Of a stretch of DNA of 64,000 bases, positions 35,392 to 47,273 are shown in pieces. Below the pieces are notes generated by a model. That model saw nothing but the letters and a program-made list of their open reading frames with translations, was not told the DNA's origin and searched no databases. The position numbers were made by a program, and so were the translations under genes. Origin of the DNA: Populus alba (Eukaryota; Streptophyta; Magnoliopsida; Malpighiales; Salicaceae); contig NC_133289.1 in NCBI RefSeq assembly GCF_005239225.2, forward strand, positions 5,649,501 through 5,713,500, given 5' to 3'. Within the stretch, counting starts at the first letter, position 1; each line of letters opens with the position of its first letter.

Positions 35392-35808
35392 ACAGAGCAT
35401 ATTTCTCCTGCTAAACTAGTAGACATTTTTCTTTTTTTCACAAAGACTATGCCAACCAAGTCATGCTCCTGCCTCCTAGTATTTCAAATTTAAGTTCCAA
35501 TTCGTGCTATTATCTCAGAGGACAGAAGGGTTCCAATTAGGCAATTACAAATAAATAAATAGATATAACCCCATGTGAAAACACAAACCAAAATTTCACA
35601 TCGCTATGATCTCATTTATTGGTTGTCGCTATGATCTAAGGTATTAGCCGGACAATGGTACCGGATTTGAAATGAGTATCAACAAAAAAGTGAATGTCCA
35701 AGCCAAGTAATGAAACAAATTGCTGGGAAAAAAAGATGAGTGATTAACATTTTCATGAGGCCTAAAACAGATACTACCAGTCAACCATCAACTTCAATTC
35801 TTCTTCAG
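34701..35808. other. Region downstream of the bL36 gene, palindrome, no gene supported
   Basis: Part of this is probably the 3' UTR and terminator of the minus-strand bL36 gene. A minus-strand open frame at 34,916-35,158 does not resemble a known protein. A 74 bp near-perfect palindrome is at 35,331-35,404. Confidence 0.4.
35331..35404. repeat. 74 bp near-perfect palindrome with a (TA)n centre
   Basis: The 17 bp arm aaatatgctctgttatt (35,331-35,347) is repeated exactly inverted at 35,388-35,404, with about 40 bp of mostly (TA)n between. Because TA repeats are self-complementary, the whole interval can fold into a stem of about 36 pairs with one mismatch. Confidence 0.9.
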
Positions 35809-37021
35809 CTAATTCCCTTGTTTGAAAACGAAAGATGAAAGGGCAGCCCTCCATCCATACATGGCTGATGGTTCATGCTTTTTGGGTATGAGAGTAGCCA
35901 GACCTACCCCTGTGCTTTGACTGGGTATAATTCTCTGTGGGGCACTAGTCTCCGCAGATCTGGGAAATATATCAGCAAGCGCATTATTAAATTTCCACAG
36001 GTGTTCAACTGGAAAGGTGTTTTCATACTGCATCCGTATTAAATTCAATGCCTAATGTGCCAAATTGATAGCTACTTGTCAACATAAACTGTTCTCAACT
36101 GAACTATTAATGTCCATGCCTTTGCTCAATGAGTGCAACACAAGCACAAAAACACACATACACAAGCACAAAAAGAGATCAAGACCAGACCAATATTACT
36201 TCAGAATGATATGATCGAGATTCTCCAAAAATAGCAAAGGAATTTCAACATCACGATGACATGAAACGAAATTAATGAATCATGCATATCTACTAGCGCA
36301 AGACTGTACAGGACTCTCCAGCTTATAAATTAGTTTGTATTTCTGTAGTGTAACAGACAAAAATGAAGAGACAAGATACTGGTCTCCATGATTGATTTAT
36401 GGTTGTGTCCCTCGTAAATTTTGTGCAGGAGGCCATCGGTAACTTGAAGCAGCTCAGAGCCCTTCAGCAAGGGACAAAGTATCTTATGATATCTAGGGAC
36501 TTTTTTTGTATAATAATGATATCTAGGGATTGCCAGCAATCCAAAATACTGATCAATCAATTGACAAGATGGCTTATTTGTGGCAAAACAGAACAAATAC
36601 AAAAAAGGTCAACAAGGAAACAGGCCTTTCAGTTTCAGATTCTATGAACATGCCGGAACTTTTAAGAGGGAAATCAATCTCCAAAAGAATATTTGTTAAC
36701 CAAAATTCATCTCAAGCATGTCATTTAAACAAGATACCTGACTTTTAATTAGAAGAGGAAATCAAATAATTGGATGCTTAAAAGTGTTAAAAAAACCTAT
36801 ACAAAAAGAAACCATTTAAAATCACAAGCATCTGAAAATCAAAATAAACCAAATTAGAGAGATAGAGGGAATACCCACATGAGTCCACCATAAGCAAATG
36901 TTGAGAACCCCTGACGTTGCTTGTGCTTGGGATTAGAATTACAGATTACATATATCCGTCCACGACGCTTAACTATCTGACAAAATTCACACATCTTCTT
37001 CACTGATGATCTCACCTTCAT
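35809..37021 (-). CDS. Organellar (probably mitochondrial) ribosomal protein bL36
   Basis: Nuclear-encoded large-subunit ribosomal protein of the bacterial L36 family. Coding exons are 36,879-37,021 (donor GTGGGT) and 35,809-35,959 (acceptor TTTCCCAG). They give 97 residues in one frame. The first 38 residues hold the bL36 core [20 protein letters not shown], with a zinc ribbon of Cys11, Cys14, Cys27 and His33, then [17 protein letters not shown]. Bacterial L36 ends near there. This protein has a C-terminal extension ending [16 protein letters not shown], as in the Arabidopsis homologue At5g20180 as I recall it. The donor was chosen because the alternatives give a stop or break the frame. An acceptor-like CGCAG five bases upstream of the ATG suggests an intron in the 5' leader, with the first exon near 37,500-37,650. 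Confidence 0.88.
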
Positions 37022-37666
37022 AGCTACTGCGAATATGAAAAAAAATCAAGAACCCGTCAAAACAAATTCAAACCTATCATTTGATTAAGAACCACTTCAC
37101 CAAAAGCATCACAAAAACTGAACTTTTGATTCCTTTCAAGATTTAAAGGCAACAAAACCATATCTAACCTAACATGCCACTTATCAAGCAAATTCACTGT
37201 ACATATGATCCTAAGCCCCAACATTAAGAAATAAACATGCCCATTATTTGATTAAGCACCCATTTACAAAAACCTTAATAAAAAATTATAATTTTTGCAC
37301 TCCAAGATGAAATTGCAACCAACCCATCTCTTAAAACAACCCTAAAATTAACAAAGCAGACAACTCTACGTACACTACTAAGAAAAAATACATGGGTTTC
37401 ATTGGTTTTTGGAATTCTAACTCTCAATGCCAAAAGCCAAGTTAAGAAAAACAAAAATGATAGCAGGATCTTCAAACACACATAAGTATTACATTAAACT
37501 TGATTTAATGTAGAAAAAAGAGTATGGAGAGAACCAATAGTGGGGTTGTGGCGAGGAGTCTGGAGATTAACGGGCGTATTGAAACAAAGAAGAAGGAACT
37601 GTTGAGGGGGGGAATGAGAGAGCTTGAGATAATTTGCTGACAAGAGCGCCAAAAGCGTTTTAGGAT

Positions 37667-37674
37667 TTAGGGTT
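37667..37674 (-). promoter_or_regulatory. Telo-box-like element upstream of bL36
   Basis: AACCCTAA on the minus strand, next to the presumed 5' end of the bL36 transcript. Telo-boxes (AAACCCTAA) are typical of plant promoters for ribosomal protein and other translation genes. Here the first A is replaced by T. Confidence 0.5.
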
Positions 37675-39374
37675 AAACTTTAAAGAATGTATGTACTGTA
37701 ACAAAGTATTTTTCGAAGTCATGTTCAAGTTATAAATAAAAATAACTATCATTAAACTTGATTTAACAAATTAAATTTAAAATATCTTTTTACCCAATTT
37801 TAATAACTCTTTATCCATTTTTTTGAAACAATTTTCTATTTAATAATATTTTCTTTAATTTAGTTGCATTATAAAAAAACCATTTGTCTAAGTTTTTTTA
37901 ATAATTATAATTTTTCTTTTATTGCAATATACTATTCCCAAAAAAATTTAAAAACTAAAACAAAAACGGACAACGGGATGAACATGCATGGGACCCGATA
38001 ATTTTGAATTCCGTCACTTTAACCACTTGGGTTATTATATGAAAATGCATTGCATAGTTGGGTTATTATATGAAAATGATTTGAGAATGCGTAGAATTTC
38101 ATGGATGGAAGATTGGCAAATAAAAGGGGATTAACAGTGAACGAGAATATATTCATAGAGACTACTTTGGCTTCAAATCTTAGAATTGATGGTCGCAATC
38201 CTGTTGAGTATTGTAAAACTAGCGGCAAGTTGCTATTAGGACCTTTTTTTTTTTTTTTTTTTGTATTTATTATGCTTTTGAGTTTAAGTTTCACCTTTGA
38301 AGCTCCCTTTGGTTTTACAAATTTGACTGTATTGTCATGCCTGTTTTTTATTATCAAAAGGTTGCTGTAGTTCTGGTTTCAATGGCGCATAGGAGCCGTA
38401 AGAGGAAAGGAAAAATATGGTTTCTTTGGTGAGTTGTTATTGTGCCCTAATTCCCAGTGTCTGTCTTGCCATAGTTTGGTTTCAAAAGCTTTAGTGAGTG
38501 CCCAAACACTAGATGAAGATGATAGATGGCATTTGTGGCTTGGAATTTCTTTTACAAAACCATGATTTTGGATAACTGATGCCAAGTGGATTTTCTGAAA
38601 CAATACCTCTTGGTATGGAAAAATCAATGACTAGTTAAAGAGAAAAACTCAAAAATATATGGATTTTGGGACTTCAACGACTCTGCCTTCTGCTTCTATC
38701 AGCTTCTTTTAAGGAAGACAACGACCTCTTCATCTTTTTCCTTTTATGTGGAGACAGCGGCGGGCAACATGTCTGGTTAAAGAGAAAAACTAAAATACTT
38801 GGAAAAATCACTCTAGGCATTTGTTCATTATAGATTGTAACATTGAAATAATAATGATATTTTCCTCGAAAAAACTCTGCCTTTTTAGGGGTAAAATAGT
38901 ACTTTACTTTAGTTCATTTGTCATTTGAGAAATGCCCTGATGGCTTTTATTATATTTTTACATATGCTACATTTAAAAGCAAAAAATCATTTAACTTTGG
39001 TTAATGGTTTTTCAAGCATTTCAATTTTTTTTTGCTACAATATAATTACTTTATTACCCTTGAATTTAAATTTTAAAAAGCTTGGCTTGAGGAGCTACGG
39101 TGTAATTGCATGATGGCTTTTTTAAATAGTATTTAGGTCCTAAGAGTAGAGTTGTATTTTCAAAAAAATAAAAAGCAAAAAATTATTGATGTATGCATTG
39201 AACGCGTCAACCACTTCTCTACCTTAGAGCAGTGTGTAGCTAATTTTGATTTCACCGCATCATTTTATTAGTCTCAACCTTCTCTCCCTCCCTGTATAAT
39301 GCATGTAGTCGTTGAATCTTTGCTACCTTGTTAATATTTTGTTTTTTTTCCTCTTTCTACCTGGAAAATCATGC

Positions 39375-39620
39375 CTAGCCCTCCATGATTTTCAAATCAT
39401 CCCATCAATTTATTTTTCTTTTGATTTTTTCCTTTATTTTTTTTATTTCTATTTCTATTTGTTTTATTTTTATTCATTTATCAAATTTTTTCCTTTGCAA
39501 TTGCATCCTCCTTTAATTTTTTTGTCTATTAGATTTAGTCCTTATTATTTTAATATTTTTTTCTATTTAAGATAGTTTTTAAATCTCTTTTTTTAATATC
39601 ACCCCTTCATTTTTTTTTTC
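39375..39620 (+). repeat. T-rich repeat-family fragment
   Basis: Shares ordered phrases (tttatcaaattttttcc, tttaatttttttgtctatta, gatttagtccttattatttt) with the arms at 50.9-52.2 kb. It is non-coding. Confidence 0.45.
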
Positions 39621-42600
39621 TCATTTTATATTTGATGCTCATTCCTTTCTTTTTTGCTTTGGTTAATTTTTTTATATGGAATTTTTTTTTCAAGTTTCAT
39701 CATTTAGAATGAAATTAGTTGATAGTTGAAATTATTAATTGAATCTAGGTTTTTAATTTTATGGATTGTGAATTTAAAATATTAACTAAGATTTAGAAGA
39801 TTTACCCGGAATCAATTAGTATGGGTTGAAATAATTAATTTATTAGTTTTTTCTATAATAGCTTTCATACTTGTACAACTTCAATTATTGTGAATTAACT
39901 ATTTTTTAATTGATCGAGGTTACTGCTATTTTTTATTCTTTTTTGTAAAGCTAAATTACTATAATGTCTATAAATGCAAAACAATACTTAACTTGGGTCT
40001 GGGGTCTTTTTTTTAAAAACAATTTCACTTTTAAAGCTTGACTTTAGGGGCTTAATCGTCAACTTAAAGGCTATTTGATCTTTAACTTGATGTTGATAAT
40101 AATTATAAAAACTATTTTCCCCCCCTTCCCATTTCATGCATCGATGTTGGATTAATTGAGAAATAGACTTTGTAAATGATTTTTTTTTCTTATTTTATTT
40201 AGGGTTGTCATGGTTTTTAACAAACATCTATTTTAGAATTGACACTTGAAATTATGAACATCTAATTTTTATCATATAATTAAGTAAAAAATATTTTTTA
40301 AAAAATTATTAAATTTAGCTAAGTTCATGAATCAAATCGTGTATGACCGGAGTCATCTAATATGTCCCCGTCTCAATATTTTTTAAAAACATTCTTCTTC
40401 TTTTTTTTTAAAAGTTGATCATGTTTTTGTTGATTATCTGATTTTCATTTAAACCTATTACATAAATTAATTCACGTCAAGTTAGCTTTTATATGGTTTA
40501 ATTGGAAACTCTCACCAGGCAAGGATCAAAGTTAAGGGATTTCAAGATTTATCTTTTTGCCCAGGTTTAATATCATTGTAAAAAAAATCCTCATGCTCTT
40601 AGTGTATTTTTTTATATTTTCTTAAAAAAATAGTTCGGGCCATGGCAGAGTGCGGGCCAAAAATCTAAAATCCAAATGGATGGAGACTTGTGGCTTGGTC
40701 CACGAAATTGCCATCCTAAAGCTCTGCAGCCTTTTCCCATGTATTCTCGGTTCAAGGCTCACTAAGATTAATTTTAGGCCAAGATAAGCACATTGAAGTT
40801 CAAAAACACTTGTTAGGCACAAATTAAATCTTGATTGGAGACCTTCCTTCTGGCTGGCCCAGGGAGCACGTCGACCCCTACAGAGGCCTGAAAGAAAATG
40901 AAAATGCATCTCGTCTATTACAATGGAGTCACACAAATCTAGTAAGATAAATTATGGTCAGCACAGATTCTACATACAACATCAACTACAGTACAAACGA
41001 TGAGTATTTACTGTAAATATGCAATAGATCTTCAAAGATTGTGGACTAAGGAGTGGCTTAACATTTGAGTAAAAATTAAGGGATCAAAATTCTAAACTAT
41101 AAAATTGATGCGATTCAATAAGCAGTAAAGCCAAAAGTTCACTTGGGCAAGAGTAGACTGGATCAATAATTTCGTCAAATCTCCATAACTATTGTTCTTG
41201 CCAATCCAGAGATTAATTCCACCTTAAGATCCCACATGGATCCAGAATTAAATAAAGAATGAAAATAATAAAGAACATGAATTTCTTACATCTTAAAATA
41301 GTAAGGTAGTTAGAAGTACGTACAAAGTCAGATATTTGGCAGTTAAAATTTGTTGGCAAATTAGAAACAAAAGCGTGCATCATTCGCATTCTTAATTAAC
41401 ATTGGCGTCCTTAATCATGTTAGGGAAGTTCCAACATCTAACCTAAGCCACATCAAGCAACGTCATTTGGAGCCAATGAAGTACAAGAACTACAGCATTA
41501 ATCTTAATTAAATGATTCACGTCACTAGCTAATCCTTATCTTCACAGCACCGGCTCTTACCATCTTATAACTAATCAGACGAGGATGAGCCTACCCAACA
41601 CGCACCTAACTCTCCCACCATAGACAGGCAAGTGAGGTCATGTTCGTAGCTTATTATAATTGCTAGATTATGTTATTAGGGCACAAAGAACATCGGCAAA
41701 CATGATTGAAGGGCGGTAATGAAAGGGTGGTGTCATATGATTGATTGATTGGTAGGTTTTGGAAAGGAAATGCCTTTTCTATCAATTCCAACCGAGATGA
41801 GGGAAACATTATCTATGTAGTTAGTTGAGATCAGAGGCTATAGTTAAACAAAAGCATTGGTTCTTTTGTTGACCGAATGGGGAGGTCATGGACCACTTGA
41901 AAAGGAACCCTATGCTCCTAAGAGGAGCCCATCCTTTTGTAATTCTTGAGGAAAATACATTTTAAAAGGGTAAAATTACGTGGTGATGTATATCTTAGCG
42001 GATTCTCACTCTGTGATGGAGATTAATTTTGCTTCCTCGGTCAAGATGTCTCGATAATATTCTTGATTAGGTGTTGGGGTGTCTTGTTGTTATTAAGACA
42101 AGGTAAGAAAACATAGCATATGAAAGCCATGAGAGAGAGAGATATGGATGATCAAGAAGCATGTAATTTTCTTATATTGCATCCACGGCCAACTGGGCAC
42201 TTGTTAATTTACTTTAGCCGTAAAACAAGTTTTAGCACGGGGGGTCTACAACTAGATAATCTATGAGAGAGCTTTGTGAAGTCTAGAAAAAGGGTCAAAC
42301 ATTCCATTAGGTTCTTCATTATCAGCGACAGCCCTTTTTTTAATGTATTCCTGCAAACAATTCACCCTTTTTTATGTAATAAACAATGTCTAAAGTAGGG
42401 TAATTCAAGTAACTCCTACAAAGAATTTATGTCTTTAATTAATGGAATTTCACAGTGCTGTAAAAAAATAAAAAACATCTGTATATAAAATAACTAACAT
42501 CCAATAAAGAAGAAAGAAGAAAAACGATAAGATTCGAAGAGTAGAAAATCAATGAGGAAAATGAAAATATAAAAATATATTCGCGAGTGGTGGTGTCAGT

Positions 42601-42844
42601 GATGCCCTAAACTTGATGATGTTTTCTCGTGAACTATTGAACTACTGCAATAATAGAATGTAGAAAGATTGGGACACTAACCACTGGCTACTATGCAACC
42701 AGATGGACTTTTCGTCTGTCACACGTCAATTTAACTGGTACGATGCTCTACAGATGATGCGGCAAATAGATTTGATTGATGCAGAGACTTCCTTTTATCT
42801 TTTGAAATTTGGTTGGATAAAAGTTTATCATTATTAAGAGTTTT

Positions 42845-42960
42845 TGTTAATTTTTTTTATATTTCTAAATTATTTTAATGTTAAAAATAAAAAATATTAT
42901 TTTAATATATATTTAAATAAAAATTATTTTAAAAAATAACTTCTATTATACTACTAAATA
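42845..42960. repeat. Dispersed AT-rich element, copy 4
   Basis: Contains the family core aaaaatattattttaata and aaaaattattttaaaaaata. Confidence 0.4.
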
Positions 42961-43926
42961 TAGATCGTATACATATCATCTCCTATTCATTTTAGTATTT
43001 GATAATTGATGCTAGTAGAAATGTGTTTGGTAACATGCAAATTATTTTTATTTAAAAATATATTAAGATAATTTTTTTTATATTATTTTATCTTTAATTT
43101 TTTATAATATTTTGACAAAAATTTCTCTCTTTTTTTTTTAATTATTTTTTTTAATCTTGATGAATACTACTTTGTTTTTTTTTTTATCATAAGTTTGGTT
43201 CTTCGTATAAAACCTTATTATGAACTGTAAAATAATTTCCATCCAAGAAACAAAAAAATAATTATTATTGATTATTCCTATGCATGTGTCTATATGAAAA
43301 AATAAAAATAAAAATAATTCAAGTTTTATATGTTTTATATTCTTATTAACGCATGCCAAAAAAACAATATAAGAAAAAATTGGATTATTCAAGATTGTTA
43401 TCATACCTAAATTAAAAGCCAAAGGATTTTTTTATTAAATATTATAATTTTGACATCAATTTTTTTTTATATATAAAAAAAAAGCCTTAATCACCACCTT
43501 TTATCCCTTTCTCCTAAATCGGCTGGAGATTTTAAATCTTTCCGGGAATAGATTTTCGAGTCAGGTTCCAACTTCAACTGAAAGTCTTAATTTTGCTTCA
43601 AGAACAAAGAATCTTGAGGGCCGTCGACATTAAAATCTTTGTTTCGATGGTTTTTTCCCTTCCCAATTTGTTTTTTAGCTGAATTGTAAAGGTTGCTAGG
43701 TGGATCAGTCTCATGGTTCAAAAATCTTCGCCAAACACGCCGTGAAAATGACCCAAACCAGAAGGGAAAAAATCTTCCCAGCCTAATTCACAGCTATTTA
43801 TTTCAACAGTTACACATCTTTTTAAGAAAACGAACCATATCAGTCTCAAATTCATGAATCTTTTCTCACACCACTTAATTTCCAAACAAATTTCCAGCTC
43901 ATTCCCTTGAAGAACAGCCAGGAAAT

Positions 43927-43936
43927 CTCCTTTAAA
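43927..43936. repeat. Target-site duplication of the SINE (left copy)
   Basis: CTCCTTTAAA, identical to 44,141-44,150. Confidence 0.9.
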
Positions 43937-44140
43937 GTGTGTGTATTTTTTTTTTATTTACGTGGGTGTCCGGGTCAACTTGCGCGCACCACGACTAATC
44001 CCACGGCTCACTGAACATCCTGCAAACCCAGTGAGCATGTAAAGCACCGCGGGGGTGACAAGCATACACGGTGAAGTTTAAACCCAGGATGTAGAGGAAA
44101 GGAACAAGTCCCTTCAATCGCTGGGCCAAGACCTCAAGTA
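43937..44140 (-). mobile_element. SINE (tRNA-derived retroposon), 204 bp
   Basis: Read on the minus strand it has an internal RNA polymerase III promoter. Box A is TGGCCCAGCGAT (44,117-44,128) and box B is GGTTTAAACTT (44,074-44,084), 32 bases apart. This is followed by a GC-rich body (cgtgggattagtcgtggtgc, then cgcgcaagttgacccggac) and an A-rich 3' tail near 43,943-43,960. It is flanked by a perfect 10 bp direct repeat, CTCCTTTAAA (43,927-43,936 and 44,141-44,150). The head, tail and duplication together are diagnostic of a SINE inserted by LINE machinery. It depends on a partner LINE for movement. Several Salicaceae SINE families are known, but which one this belongs to is not determined. 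It is GC-rich against AT-rich flanks. Confidence 0.88.
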
Positions 44141-44150
44141 CTCCTTTAAA
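44141..44150. repeat. Target-site duplication of the SINE (right copy)
   Basis: CTCCTTTAAA, identical to 43,927-43,936. Confidence 0.9.
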
Positions 44151-44958
44151 TTATATTAATATGATATAGTAGTGTATAAAATACTTTAAGTTAGATGATA
44201 TTGCTAGAAAATACATTCAAATACAAAACATGTTTATATCATACAATGATAATACATTTTAAATCATATAAATTGTGTTATGAAATGTGGATACCATAGA
44301 AAATAAATTTATTTTTAATGTTCTCCAAACATCAAAAAAATAGTTACATGTCTATAATATCATATCTAAAATATTTATATTATATGTATAGTTATATTTT
44401 ATAAAATAAACTATATATAAATGAATGATATAATAAATTCTTTTTTTCCCCATCATTACACTTTCTATATCACATTCTTTATTCTTTTATTGTGAGTAGT
44501 CAAATAATTACATTTAATGTTATATATGTAACTATTTTTCGTGATAAGTAATTTTTAAAATATTAATAAGTAATTTTTCAATTTATTTTTACAAAATATG
44601 CAAATATCTTTTTACAATTCACTTATTAGGGTTATATCCCACATCAGTTGTGGAAGAGAGATCGGTGGAGAGTTTCTAAGTGTGAGGGAAAATCTCACTT
44701 CACATGCTAGTCTTTCAGGGGAAAATAGGCCCAAGAACCCTTAACAATATATTTATTGATAGCAAAGCTAAAGTTTGCCATTAAATCGAGACCCTATACA
44801 ATATTCAAGGAAAGGAATGAGAAGAGATTGTTAAGGTTATCTCTCGGTTGTAAGAGAGACACAAGTCACTGCCAGATTTAACAATTGTACTGGCATAAAT
44901 TTATGTCTGTATTTATCCATGGATGATTCTATTTATATTCGCTAATTTCTTGATAGTG
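44151..44958. other. Intergenic, possible old LTR fragment
   Basis: No gene. About 44,626-44,883 begins tattagggttatatcccac and ends gatttaaca, like a worn copia-type LTR (TGTTA...TAACA with a CCCACATC motif). No target duplication was found, so this is tentative. Confidence 0.35.
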
Positions 44959-44963
44959 AATAT

Positions 44964-45255
44964 TGTGAAAGAACCAATTCAATCTAAAAGCTTAAGCTTT
45001 TAGGTGAGTATCTCAAGATATGATTTATATTATTCTCTAACACACCCCCTCAAGTCAAAGCCCTTTGGGCTTGAAACTTGCACAGGCCCACATAACCTTG
45101 TACTTAATTTTTATCAAATAAATGGGGATGGTGAGATTCGAACTCGTGACCGCTTGGTCATCAAGACTCTGATACCATGTTAAAGAACCAATTCAACCAA
45201 AAAGCTTAAGCTTTTAGGTGAGATCCCAAAATATGATTTATATTATTCTCTAATA
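44964..45255 (-). mobile_element. TRIM retrotransposon (miniature LTR element), 292 bp, complete
   Basis: Read on the minus strand, the 5' LTR is 45,178-45,255 (78 bp). The primer-binding site TGGTATCAGAG, complementary to the 3' end of initiator tRNA-Met, is at 45,167-45,177 directly after it. A 135 bp non-coding interior (45,043-45,177) ends in a polypurine tract, TTGAGGGGGTG. The 3' LTR is 44,964-45,042 (79 bp). The LTRs are about 90 percent identical, start TGTTAGAGAATAATATAAAT (5' copy TATTAG) and end in ACA. Each holds the 16 bp palindrome AAAAGCTTAAGCTTTT. A perfect 5 bp target duplication, AATAT, flanks it (44,959-44,963 and 45,256-45,260). With no coding capacity it depends on proteins of an autonomous LTR element. 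The LTR divergence indicates an old insertion. Confidence 0.9.
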
Positions 45256-46784
45256 AATATAATGAAAAACAGGTTTTCAAAAAAAAAAAAAAAACAGCCG
45301 GGAAACACTATGCAAGAACCCGTAGTTTCTCAGGTAGTAAAAGCAAAAAGAAAGTGAGTGTCTTCTCATGCAAAGAAAACAACAAATGAGGAATGGGTTT
45401 ACATAACAACAATGAAACAATGCAGCCTTCTTGTCCATCCCACCCATGAGAGAAACATGGCTGGTCCTTGAATTAGCCAATAGCACTACAGATCTCACAT
45501 GGGCTGTCCAATCAAAATCCAAGCTTGGAGGGAGAGAATGTGGATAAGATGATAGCACTGCCACCGATCCCCTTCCTTCAGTTTCTGGGATGTTTGGTCA
45601 AAACACTCCACTGGGTAGGTTGGCTAACATGCTTCTGGAAATCTACAACATGGCAGAGTCTCCAAAGGAGCAGCCTAGGGCCAAGAAATTAAAATAAAAT
45701 AAAATAAAAAAAGGGAGCAAAAGGAAAGAAAAATGGGGGACGCACAGATATCACGATGAATTGAATTGCCCCCACAGCCAGACATCTTCATGGCAGAGCA
45801 CTTCCAAAATACAAAAACAAAAAATTGTAAAGACAAGATAGCTGATATGTGATGTAAAGATTCTGCTCCAAGATCAATGCAGCCCCAACAAGATCTCCAG
45901 TTTCCCATGTTCTCTTTTGTTTTCTAGAGGTTTCTTTGTTCTTACTTGTACTTCCAATAAGTTTTTGCCATGTGTATTGCAACAATGCCCTCCTTTATAT
46001 TTTCTCTTCACATTACAATGATGTTTTTAAATTAATTTAACAATCTTTTTTAAATGCTGATGTGAAAAAACCAAGGAAATAAACAAATCTCTGGTGAGAT
46101 TACCACAAACAAACTTCGTCTCCATCCTTTCAGTTTATTTAATGCTGAATTTTCTCATATGGGTTCTTTGACTTCTTTTATTTGCTTAAAGTTCAAGAAT
46201 TGAAAAGTCATTGCAAGCGTACCATATTTTTCCACACGCAAAGTACATCGCAAATTAAAAATTTCAAACTGGTGCAATGCGTGGCGTGATATTTATAATA
46301 TAAATAGCAATAACGAGGTCAATGGCGTAGTCTTTGTTTTTTTTTTTTTTTTTTTTTAATATATGAATTGATGGGCTGCTGAGAGATAAAGGAATGGAGT
46401 GGCATCAAAAGGAGGAAGCTTCCTAGCACTTGGACGCACACTTTTCTACATGTGGTTAGTTCATGCGTGTGTGAAGGGCCACAAAACACACTCCATAAAG
46501 TGTTAATCACATTCAATTTTATTTTTTTTAAAAAAAAAAAAAAAAAACTCTAGTAACAATTGCTGCTTCTTGTTGTAAAAGATTGTTAACTTTATTATGC
46601 ACACACGTAGTTTTCTTTTTTCTTCTTTTCAACAAAGCTAAAAAAAAAAATCTCCACAAAATCCATGAAATCATGTTTTTTTTCTTTTAAACATGTAGAC
46701 AACTTATTTGAAATCAATCAAAAGAATTTAATTTCTGTTTATCAAAATAAGAGAGTTTGGCTTGTAATGTTAATATGTGTTTAA

Positions 46785-46905
46785 TATTGTAATGCATGAT
46801 ATTTTTTTAATTACTGAAAATATATCTTAAAATAATTTTTTTAATTTTTAATATCAGTATATTAAAACTATAAAAAACAGTTAAAAAATATATTTGATAT
46901 TTTTA
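46785..46905. repeat. Dispersed AT-rich element, copy 5
   Basis: Contains 'gatatttttttaattactga', taaaataatttttttaattt and tatcagtatattaaaact, the family phrases in the same order. Confidence 0.4.
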
Positions 46906-47252
46906 AAATAAATAATCACAAAAAACACATGAAAACATGAGTTCCAGCAAGAATTCGTGTTTTAGGTAAGTATGGATGGAAAATAGAAGAAGATGAAAAT
47001 TAGTGTAAGAAAACATCCACACATGACATCGACTGATTTAGGACACAAATGAGTGAAAAGGCCACAAGTTTCCTCTTTTCCCAAATTGCAAGATTAGTAT
47101 TGACAATTAGATACACCAAACCAGGTGGTACTGAATCGGAATCTTCCTTTTCGAAATAAGAGTTCGGCGTGGGATGTTTGCGAGTGGTTTCGGAGCCGGC
47201 CCAAGTACGGGCTGTCATACTTGTGCATTTCAAAGGGCTAATCTGTATCATA

Positions 47253-47273
47253 TGGCTGGCTGGCTGGCTGGCT
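47253..47273. repeat. (TGGC)5 microsatellite
   Basis: Five TGGC units, unusual in an AT-rich region. Confidence 0.9.

Larger units (their letters stand above)
37690..43936. other. Long intergenic region, no gene supported
   Basis: 6.2 kb without a recognisable gene. 39,375-39,620 is a T-rich repeat of the same family as 50.9-52.2 kb. 42,845-42,960 and 43,028-43,130 carry the dispersed AT-rich element. A minus-strand open frame at 40,622-40,936 (104 codons) and a plus-strand one at 38,101-38,370 resemble nothing I know and are probably chance. Confidence 0.5.

Noticed and set aside
40622..40936. 104-codon minus-strand open frame
   Set aside because: No similarity recognised and no promoter or splice context. 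Length is compatible with chance in a 6 kb gap.
44626..44883. Possible solo copia-type LTR
   Set aside because: The start motif is damaged and no 5 bp target duplication matches at the proposed ends, so it is mentioned only as a possibility.
45120..45160. tRNA-like B box (GAGTTCGAATCTC)
   Set aside because: No acceptor stem or anticodon arm folds around it. It lies inside the TRIM interior and is not a tRNA gene.
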